Source: Collinsella sp. AM34-10 (GTDB lineage: Bacteria > Actinomycetota > Coriobacteriia > Coriobacteriales > Coriobacteriaceae). From it: a DNA stretch of 64,000 nucleotides. The notes under the pieces are model-generated. The model was given only the letters and a program-made list of their open reading frames with translations, was not told the DNA's origin and did no database searches. Positions 58,503 to 64,000 of the stretch are shown piece after piece; position 1 is the stretch's first letter; the number at the start of each line of letters is the position of its first letter. The stretch spans positions 186,001 through 250,000 of the forward strand of contig NZ_QSIL01000004.1 in NCBI RefSeq assembly GCF_003469185.1, in the 5' to 3' direction. The translations under genes and the position numbers were made by a program.

Positions 58503-58721
58503 ATGGACGAACGTGCGAAACAGATTCTTGGCAAGCGAGTCGAGCAGACGCGCAGGGACCTTGGTATCTCCAAGGTCGATTTTTGTGTGGCGACAGGAAT
58601 CAGCCGACCCTACCTCGACCGAATCGAAGATGGGACGGCAAATTTCACGCTCAAGGTTCTATTTAAGATCGCGCCCGCACTCGGCATGACGGTATCAGAG
58701 CTTCTCGAGGGCATCGAATAG
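58503..58721 (+). CDS. XRE-family HTH regulator
   Basis: 72 aa, a single Cro/CI-type helix-turn-helix (GISKVDFCVATGISRPYLDRIEDGTANFTLKVLFKIAPALGMTVSELLE). ATG 58503 has only a weak ribosome-binding site. Probably a repressor of its own divergent promoter region at 58450-58473. Confidence 0.88.
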   Translation: MDERAKQILGKRVEQTRRDLGISKVDFCVATGISRPYLDRIEDGTANFTLKVLFKIAPALGMTVSELLEGIE

Positions 58722-58743
58722 GGGATACCCGTCGACAACTGAA

Positions 58744-59757
58744 TTACGCCATCGGGATGCGGTCGTGGTTGACTTGGCTGTAGAACAGGCGCTGGATCTC
58801 GGCGGCATCGCGTGACTGGCCGAGCGCCCACATGGTCTTGGCCACGAGCGTCTCGGTGGTCATGTCGTCGCCGCGCAAAATGCCCGGATGATCGGCGTAG
58901 GCACGGCCGACCTCATAAACACCCAGATCAAGGCCCTCTTCGGGGACCTGCGTGGTCATAACGACGGTGCGGCCCGAATCGACCCAGCGGAAAATCGCCT
59001 CTTGGAACGACTCGCCCGACTCGCCAAACTCGGGGATACCGCCAATGCCAAAGGTCTCAAGGATTACAGCGTCGTAGCTATCGGCAAGGGCGTCGAGGAT
59101 GCCCGGGTTTACGCCGGGCGTGAGCTTGAGTACAAATACGCGCGGGTCGATGCTGTCGTAGAAACGCACCGGGTTTTCGCCCTGATGCGTGCCGTGAAGC
59201 CCGTTGCGCACGATGCGGTCGTTGCGGATATAGGCGATGGGCGGATAGTTGACGCTAATGAACGCGTTAAAGCTCATGGTGCGCTGTTTGCGGGCGCGCG
59301 TACCGGCAATGGCTACGCCGCCAAACACGATTGAGACGTCGTGCGAGTGCTCGTCGAGCGCATAGAGCAGGCTCTGGTACAGGTTGAGCTTGGCGTCGGT
59401 AAAGGGATTGCCCATGGGCTTTTGCGAGCCGGTGAGTACGATAGGCTTGGGGCTGTCCTGAATCAGATAGGAAAGCGCCGCCGCGGTGTAGCTCATGGTG
59501 TCGGTGCCGTGCAGAATCACGAAGCCGTCGTGGTCGGCATAACCCTCGACGATGACGTCGCGGATACGCATCCAGTCACTGGGGCGCATATTGGTGCTGT
59601 CGATGTTCATGGGCTGCACGACGTCGAGCTCGCAGAGGCCCGAGATCTCGGGGACGCTCTGGGCGAGCTCCTCACCGGTCAGGGCGGGGGAGAGGCCGTT
59701 GCCGTCCTCGGTCGATGCGATGGTGCCGCCCGTGGCGATGAGAAGGATGCGCTTCAT
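58744..59757 (-). CDS. ansA: Type I L-asparaginase
   Basis: 337 aa from ATG 59757 (GATAGGAA upstream); the upstream extension in frame lacks homology. First catalytic Thr in IATGGTIAST (about residues 7-16) and second site HGTDTMSYTAAAL (about 88-100), plus VLTGSQKPM. It hydrolyses asparagine to aspartate and ammonia. No signal peptide, so cytoplasmic (AnsA type). Confidence 0.93.
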   Translation of the reverse strand: MKRILLIATGGTIASTEDGNGLSPALTGEELAQSVPEISGLCELDVVQPMNIDSTNMRPSDWMRIRDVIVEGYADHDGFVILHGTDTMSYTAAALSYLIQDSPKPIVLTGSQKPMGNPFTDAKLNLYQSLLYALDEHSHDVSIVFGGVAIAGTRARKQRTMSFNAFISVNYPPIAYIRNDRIVRNGLHGTHQGENPVRFYDSIDPRVFVLKLTPGVNPGILDALADSYDAVILETFGIGGIPEFGESGESFQEAIFRWVDSGRTVVMTTQVPEEGLDLGVYEVGRAYADHPGILRGDDMTTETLVAKTMWALGQSRDAAEIQRLFYSQVNHDRIPMA

Positions 59758-60025
59758 GCTGGTATTCCTATCGGTTTTGTCGCCGCAAGGGCGGAGTCGT
59801 TCGGCAGTATTGTGGCACAGGGCGTCCAATGTTCAAACGTAATACATCATCTGTAATGTTTAGTAATACTTCAATTGCCGTCAAATAAGGGCCCAGGTCG
59901 TGCGTTTGCCGTGCGCTGATGGCCGCGAGGGACGAGAAACCCCATATAACGTGTACACTATGGAAGTTATTTTCGTTCATTCACGCGGGTGGGCACCGGC
60001 TCCCCGCCAACAAGAGGGGGAAACC

Positions 60026-61624
60026 ATGGATCAAAAGGCTTCCGCAAAGGTCCTCGTACTCGACTTTGGTGCGCAGTACGGTCAGCTCATTGCCCGTCGC
60101 GTCCGCGACCTCAACGTGTATTCCGAGATCGTTCCCTGCGACATCTCGGCCGATGAGATTCGCGAGATGAACGCCTCTGCGCTCATCCTTTCTGGCGGCC
60201 CGGCCTCTGTGTACGCCGAGGACGCTCCGTCCATCGATCCTGCCATCTTTGACCTGGGCCTTCCCGTCCTGGGCTTCTGCTACGGCCATCAGATCACGGC
60301 CGTGACGCTCGGCGGCAAGGTCGGGCACTCCGAGGTGGGCGAGTACGGCCGCGCCACTATTACGCGCACTGCCGGCGCCAAGCTCTTTAACTCCACGCCC
60401 ATGGAGCAAACCGTGTGGATGAGCCACCGCGACGCCGTGTCCGAGGTGCCCGAGGGCTTTACCGTTACCGCCAGCACTGACGTGTGCCCGGTTGCCGCCA
60501 TGGAGTGCGTCGAGCGCAAGATTTTCACCACGCAGTTCCACCCCGAGGTCAAGCACTCCGAGTACGGTCAGCAGCTGCTGAGCAACTTCCTGTTTGAGAT
60601 CTGCGGCCTGGAGCCCAACTGGAGCATGGACAACCTGGTCGAGACCATGACGGCCGAGTTCCGCGAGAAGGTCGGCGACGACCGCGTGATTTTGGCCCTG
60701 TCTGGCGGTGTCGATTCCTCCGTCGTGGCTGCACTGGGCGCCCGTGCCGTGGGCAAGCAGATGACCTGCGTGTTCATCAACCACGGCCTGCTGCGCAAGG
60801 GCGAGCCCGAGCAGGTGGAGGAGGTCTTCACCAAGCAGTTTGACGTCGACTTTATCCACGTCCACGCCGAGGACCGTTATGCCGAGCTTCTGGCCGGCGT
60901 GACCGAGCCCGAGGAGAAGCGCCGCATCATCGGTACGCAGTTCTGGAAAGAGTTCTTCGCCGTGGCGCAACAGCTTGAGACCGATGGCAAGCCGGTCAAG
61001 TACCTGGCTCAGGGCACCATCTACCCCGACATCATCGAGTCCGGCGCTCGCAAGACGGGTGGCAAGACGGCCACCATCAAGAGCCACCACAACCTGATCC
61101 CGTTCCCCGAGGGCGTGCACTTCGACCTTATTGAGCCGCTCGACCACTTCTTTAAGGACGAGGTCCGCGCACTTGGTCTGGCGCTTGGCCTGCCGGGTCA
61201 TATCGTGTTCCGCCAGCCTTTCCCGGGCCCGGGTCTGGCCATCCGCATCATCGGTGCGGTCGACAAGGAGAAGCTCGAGATTCTCAAGAATGCCGACGCT
61301 ATCGTGCGCGAGGAGCTCGACGCCTACAACCAGCGTCTGTTTGAGCAGACCGGCGAGCGCAACTCCGAGCACAGCTGCTGGCAGTATTTCGCGGTCCTGC
61401 CCGACATTAAGTCCGTGGGCGTTATGGGCGACGAGCGCACCTACCAGCGCCCGATCATCCTGCGCGCCGTCGAGTCCAGCGATGCCATGACCGCCGACTG
61501 GGCCAAGCTGCCCTACGACGTCCTGGCCCGCATCTCGGGCCGCATCGTTGCCGAGGTCCCCGGCGCCAACCGCGTGTGCTACGACATCACGTCCAAGCCG
61601 CCCGCGACGATCGAGTGGGAGTAA
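60026..61624 (+). CDS. guaA: GMP synthase (glutamine-hydrolysing)
   Basis: 532 aa from ATG 60026 (GAGGGGGAAA upstream). Converts XMP to GMP. Class I amidotransferase domain with nucleophile in GFCYGHQIT (about 85) and HPEVKHSEYG; ATP-PPase loop LSGGVDSSVVAALG (about 230); C-terminal dimerisation domain ends in DITSKPPATIEWE. The guaA 3' end is a known integration site for mobile elements, and such an element appears to follow. Confidence 0.97.
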   Translation: MDQKASAKVLVLDFGAQYGQLIARRVRDLNVYSEIVPCDISADEIREMNASALILSGGPASVYAEDAPSIDPAIFDLGLPVLGFCYGHQITAVTLGGKVGHSEVGEYGRATITRTAGAKLFNSTPMEQTVWMSHRDAVSEVPEGFTVTASTDVCPVAAMECVERKIFTTQFHPEVKHSEYGQQLLSNFLFEICGLEPNWSMDNLVETMTAEFREKVGDDRVILALSGGVDSSVVAALGARAVGKQMTCVFINHGLLRKGEPEQVEEVFTKQFDVDFIHVHAEDRYAELLAGVTEPEEKRRIIGTQFWKEFFAVAQQLETDGKPVKYLAQGTIYPDIIESGARKTGGKTATIKSHHNLIPFPEGVHFDLIEPLDHFFKDEVRALGLALGLPGHIVFRQPFPGPGLAIRIIGAVDKEKLEILKNADAIVREELDAYNQRLFEQTGERNSEHSCWQYFAVLPDIKSVGVMGDERTYQRPIILRAVESSDAMTADWAKLPYDVLARISGRIVAEVPGANRVCYDITSKPPATIEWE

Positions 61625-61642
61625 ACGATATTCGTTGATTTC

Positions 61643-61682
61643 AAGCCTCTGACCTGCGAAAACAGGTCGGGGGCTTCTTGTT
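61643..61682 (+). terminator. guaA terminator
   Basis: AAGCC-C-GACCTG / CAGGTC-GG-GGCTT stem with a CGAAAA loop, followed by CTTGTTTTG. Confidence 0.8.
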
Positions 61683-61717
61683 TTGCAACCTCTGTGCAAC
61701 CTTGCGGTTTCGCGCCC

Positions 61718-61746
61718 CGTGAACAGGGGACGTAGCACTGTTCACG
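61718..61746. repeat. Short hairpin with GGGGACGTAGCA loop
   Basis: Arms CGTGAACAG / CTGTTCACG, perfect 9 bp, around GGGACGTAGCA. Another post-gene hairpin whose loop begins with GGGGAC. Confidence 0.55.
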
Positions 61747-61754
61747 TCTGGGCC

Positions 61755-61820
61755 CATGTCGGCACCGATCAATGCCCGTGCTGCTTCTACTTGCGCTTCA
61801 GCTTCCGCCGCTCGAAGCTC
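61755..61820 (-). pseudogene. Remnant of the 3' end of the gene at the right edge
   Basis: On the minus strand one frame reads SFERRKLKRK, stop, KQHGH, stop, which matches FEQRKLKRKQKHRGH, the C-terminus of the partial gene at 63827-64000; the nucleotides match at about 80% over 42 bases (61779-61820 against 63836-63880). The remnant carries a nonsense codon. It suggests that two related elements were inserted here or that the end was duplicated. Confidence 0.55.
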
Positions 61821-61880
61821 GTCGCCCGGGGTTCCTCGCCAGAGGAGAGCTGACCGTTCCTTGCGAAACCGCGAGACCAG

Positions 61881-62555
61881 CTATATCCGCTTGCTGCGGG
61901 CTTGCTTGAGCCAGTTCCTCTTGAAAGAGCCTATACCTCCGAAGAACTTGTTGTACGTCTCACCGTTCTCCTTGGCCTCGTACTTGACCAAGGCAAGTTC
62001 GATGGTGCAGAGGTAATCCGCCACTTGCTCGAGGCGGTAGTCGGTCATCGAGGTCTTGCGGCGTCGGACGACCCCTTTTGAGAGGACCTTGCCCACCGAG
62101 CGGTCGAGCGCCTGCTTGACAATGTCCTGACCGTTGTCGTAGTAAACCTTCACATCGTCGAAGGATTGAAAGAAGCCCAGGTGTTCAATCATGGCAGAGG
62201 AGATATCGCGCCCCATACGCTCCATTAGCCTTGCCGGGTCTTCGAACTGGCTGCGGCGGTAGACGAACGTGATATAGGAAATGGGAAGTTTGCGGATGAA
62301 CGAGGAGAAGTAGGCGAGCATCACCTTGCGCTGCTCGATGTCAAGAAACTCATAGTCCTTGTGCCCGTTCATGAGAGGCTCGGAGTGAAACGGAATGTTA
62401 GGGAGATCGGCCCTGGCAAGCTTGGCCTCATAGCCCGTGACCGCCCCGGCGATGCTGTCTGCCTGGTCGTGAAAGACGAGTGTGAGCAGGTAGTAACGGG
62501 CTTTGCCGCCGCGGTCGCCGCTCTCGTCGACGAAGATGCTGAGCTCCTTGGCCAA
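61881..62555 (-). CDS. DUF3800 domain-containing protein
   Basis: 224 aa, starting at TTG 62555 with TAGGAG upstream. N-terminal FVDESGD (about residues 7-13) and YYLLTLVF are diagnostic of DUF3800, an RNase H-like fold common on phages and mobile elements. Asp9, Glu10 and Asp13 would be the acidic site. The C-terminus is basic (RNWLKQARSKRI). Function not established; it marks accessory DNA. Confidence 0.88.
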   Translation of the reverse strand: MAKELSIFVDESGDRGGKARYYLLTLVFHDQADSIAGAVTGYEAKLARADLPNIPFHSEPLMNGHKDYEFLDIEQRKVMLAYFSSFIRKLPISYITFVYRRSQFEDPARLMERMGRDISSAMIEHLGFFQSFDDVKVYYDNGQDIVKQALDRSVGKVLSKGVVRRRKTSMTDYRLEQVADYLCTIELALVKYEAKENGETYNKFFGGIGSFKRNWLKQARSKRI

Positions 62556-62574
62556 TGGGGACTCCTAATGGAAT

Positions 62575-62606
62575 AGATAAAAAAATAGCCGGGGGACTCC
62601 CCCGGC
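62575..62606 (-). terminator. Minus-strand terminator upstream of the DUF3800 gene
   Basis: GCCGGGGG / CCCCCGGC stem (62588-62606) followed on the minus strand by TATTTTTTT. It separates the excisionase-like transcript from the DUF3800 gene. Confidence 0.85.
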
Positions 62607-62638
62607 ACTTGGAGGTAGCTTAATGAGCCACCAACAAC

Positions 62639-62791
62639 CTTATAGCATGCGCTGGCGGTGAATGCAAGGGGGGCGAGCCGGTACATTGCGTCGCGGCTGA
62701 TACGCAGCATCGCGCACGCCTCGTCGGTGCCGAATATCGCGTTGGTCGATGCGATGAGCCTCACCTGGCTCCCGCTAATGCTCTTGGTCAT
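62639..62791 (-). pseudogene. Degenerate small HTH (excisionase-like) protein, end uncertain
   Basis: ATG 62791 follows AAGGAG. The start MTKSISGSQVRLIASTNAIFGTDEACAMLRISRDAMYRLA resembles the first half of an excisionase-type HTH (…EAAxxLxISRxxxYRL). The expected second half is missing. The frame stays open through the terminator into the DUF3800 gene in a different frame, which is unlikely to be real. I read it as a truncated gene. Confidence 0.4.
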
Positions 62792-62869
62792 GGTTGTCCT
62801 CGAGCTCCTTTCGTCTCGAGGCTCCCTCGCGTCCCCGGCCGCGGGCGGCTCCCGGGGCGGTCGCCGCCG

Positions 62870-63088
62870 TCATTTCCTCCCGCTCCTCGACTCGATGTAG
62901 GCGTCTACTGACGCCCTCGAAACCAGGAGCTTCCTGCCGAGCCTGTACGAGTCGATCTTTCCCGACCGGATGAGGCCGTACGCCTTGTTTCGGCTCGCCC
63001 TCATGTACTCCTGCATCTCGATCACCGTCATCCATTCGTCGCGATCTTGGTTGCCCTCGGGCGCGACGCATTCGGCCGTGCGTGCCAT
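62870..63088 (-). CDS. Excisionase-family DNA-binding protein
   Basis: 72 aa from ATG 63088 (GGAGG, 4-nt spacing). HTH_17/MerR-like wing-helix: WMTVIEMQEYMRASRNKAYGLIRSGKIDSYRLGRKLLVSRASVDAYIES. Such proteins direct excision or regulate conjugation genes of integrated elements. No integrase is seen in the window; it may lie beyond the right edge. Confidence 0.88.
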   Translation of the reverse strand: MARTAECVAPEGNQDRDEWMTVIEMQEYMRASRNKAYGLIRSGKIDSYRLGRKLLVSRASVDAYIESRSGRK

Positions 63089-63288
63089 GGTTCCTCCAAT
63101 CTTCCCGTGCGGCACCGCGCGAGCACGCCGCACGGCACCGTGTCCCTTTTCGTCTGCGCGACGATTGAACCGCCTGATTGCGGTTGGCGCGCACGGCGGG
63201 AGCGGAGACGGGTCGAGGTGGGTCGAGCTGGTCGGGCCTTCACGAAACGGCCATGAGTTGCGCGCCTTAGCTCGTGGCTAAGTCCCCG

Positions 63289-63317
63289 AAAAGCAAAAGG
63301 CGCCCATGCGGGCGCCT
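63289..63317 (-). terminator. Minus-strand terminator
   Basis: AGGCGCCC / GGGCGCCT stem (63298-63317) followed on the minus strand by TTTTGCTTTT. It ends a minus-strand transcript coming from the SOS-type promoter near 63730. Confidence 0.7.
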
Positions 63318-63727
63318 GGCTAGGATCGAGGTTCGTTCGTTCGTGGTCGGAATGCACGTCTTCCGCGGTGCTGTGGTCCGGGGTCCGGCATCTGTCGTTC
63401 GCCTCTTCTGTCGTGTTTGATGTTGCGTGTTATGCGAGCGACCTTTCGCGGGCCTGCCGGCCCGTTGCCCCAGGTGCACCCGGGTAAATGGTACCCACCC
63501 ATTGGGACGTGGGCACCGCGGGAGGGGCGTCTGGGCAAACTGGAACGGACGAGCGGCGGGGTTCAAAATGCAATAATTCGAGCTAAAGGGCCTTGTACTC
63601 TCTTTTGTAAAACGCGAGGGCGCAATAAACTCGACGATCCCCCTGAACCTTTTCTGAACGAATCAGCTCTTAGGCGGTATGACGCGACACGCATCGGTAG
63701 TGCTCGGACTGGGTTAGTCATCGAGTG
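63318..63727 (-). other. Region between the SOS promoter and terminator
   Basis: About 410 bp on the minus strand bounded by a promoter and a terminator. No convincing gene: candidate frames are short and basic (for instance a 23-aa frame starting MPDPGPQHRGRRAF and ending in TAG just before the terminator). It may be a small RNA, a small-peptide gene or an eroded gene. Confidence 0.4.
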
Positions 63728-63745
63728 AGTATAGAACATACGTTC
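63728..63745 (-). promoter_or_regulatory. SOS (LexA) box with overlapping promoter
   Basis: GAACATACGTTC (63734-63745) fits the GAAC-N4-GTTC LexA site of Gram-positive and actinobacterial type. On the minus strand it is directly followed by TATACT (63733-63728), a -10 box. This arrangement predicts a damage-inducible minus-strand transcript. Confidence 0.65.
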
Positions 63746-63770
63746 TGTATAACGTTATAGCACCAGGTGG

Positions 63771-63800
63771 CAGGCGTAGTTTCAATCGAAGCTACGCCTG
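63771..63800. terminator. Hairpin after the partial gene
   Basis: CAGGCGTAGTTTC / GAAGCTACGCCTG, 13 bp with one G-U pair, loop AATC. It lies 27 bp beyond the stop of the minus-strand gene. No T-run. Confidence 0.55.
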
Positions 63801-63826
63801 CTGCTATATATGGGTCGATGGTGGTA

Positions 63827-64000
63827 TCAATGACCGCGATGCTTCTGTTTGCGCTTCAGTTTTCGCTGCTCGAAGCGCGCCTCCGCCTCATCCGCGCGAC
63901 GCTGGCTTCTTGCTTGGGCCGATTCCCGCTTCATCGTCTCCCGCTGATTCGCGAGCGCCTGCTGCGCCTTGGTGCTCATCGCCGGCTGCTTAAGTGCTTT
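63827..64000 (-). CDS. C-terminus of a mobile-element gene (5' end outside window)
   Basis: 57 codons plus TGA are visible. The sequence is strongly charged and helical: KAQQALANQRETMKRESAQA, then RSQRRADEAEARFEQRKLKR and a His/Lys tail. The start lies beyond the right edge. Charged helical tails like this occur on relaxases and other mobilisation proteins, but I cannot name the family. A decayed copy of the end is at 61755-61820. Confidence 0.7.
   Translation of the reverse strand, partial: KALKQPAMSTKAQQALANQRETMKRESAQARSQRRADEAEARFEQRKLKRKQKHRGH

Noticed and set aside
58037..58721. Toxin-antitoxin module
   Set aside because: The XRE gene and the 129-aa gene are divergent rather than co-transcribed, and the 129-aa product has no recognisable toxin motif.
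62369..62791. 140-aa minus-strand frame overlapping the DUF3800 gene
   Set aside because: It would read through a strong terminator and overlap the DUF3800 gene in another frame for about 190 bp. Only its first ~50 codons look HTH-like, so I kept that part as a degenerate gene.

Overview
The window looks like a chromosomal segment of a high-GC Coriobacteriia bacterium, most likely Collinsella or a close relative. This is inferred from GC-rich coding with strong GC3 bias, GatCAB-dependent amidation, a type III glutamine synthetase, PTS-based sugar use and a sortase-assembled pilus. I could not run a database search, so the genus is an inference.

Layout. 1-7.8 kb: a pilus locus with a large beta-helix protein (5' end outside the window), a minor pilin, a major pilin, a duplicated small-membrane-protein region and a class C sortase. 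8.1-11.6 kb: gatC-gatA-gatB, followed by a striking structured inverted repeat. 12.3-14.6 kb: a small membrane-associated protein and a heavy-metal P-type ATPase. 15.4-16.2 kb: tmRNA and a tandem 199-bp repeat carrying pieces of the tmRNA T-arm. 16.3-21.2 kb: patatin-like lipase, rplM-rpsI, glmM, a glucose-type EIIA and nagB (amino-sugar and cell-wall precursor supply). 21.7-24.7 kb: a 998-aa ATPase/SARP-like regulator. 24.7-32.1 kb, minus strand: yhbY, a methyltransferase, a UPF0210 protein, and a methionine cluster in which the MetH reactivation domain is a separate gene next to metF. 32.5-38.0 kb: a PRD/EIIB/EIIA regulator divergent from a cellobiose-type PTS and a GH1 phospho-glycosidase whose acid/base Glu reads Gln. 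38.5-45.5 kb: type III glutamine synthetase, tRNA-Glu, a 40-nt-period array of alternating repeats, a one-chain MurT-GatD fusion and two helical proteins of unknown function. 46-51 kb: three iron/zinc-type dehydrogenases and a multi-cluster ferredoxin protein. 51.1-56.4 kb: a GntR-controlled alpha-glucoside locus (PTS EIIBC, GH4, zinc dehydrogenase). 56.6-61.6 kb: ychF, small proteins around a perfect-palindrome operator, ansA and guaA. 61.7-64 kb: the edge of an apparent integrated mobile element next to guaA (DUF3800 protein, excisionase-like HTH proteins, an SOS-box promoter, and the 3' end of a gene running off the window).

No defence system, CRISPR-Cas locus or biosynthetic cluster is visible. 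The most unusual material is between genes. Two elements placed just after stop codons (11640-11775 and 26226-26357) share a nearly invariant internal sequence, but have unrelated, perfectly self-complementary arms and a compensating inner stem. That is the signature of a structured RNA. A second class of post-stop hairpins shares a GGGACAGGCAC-like loop, and a third is the 40-nt-period array at 40946-41080.
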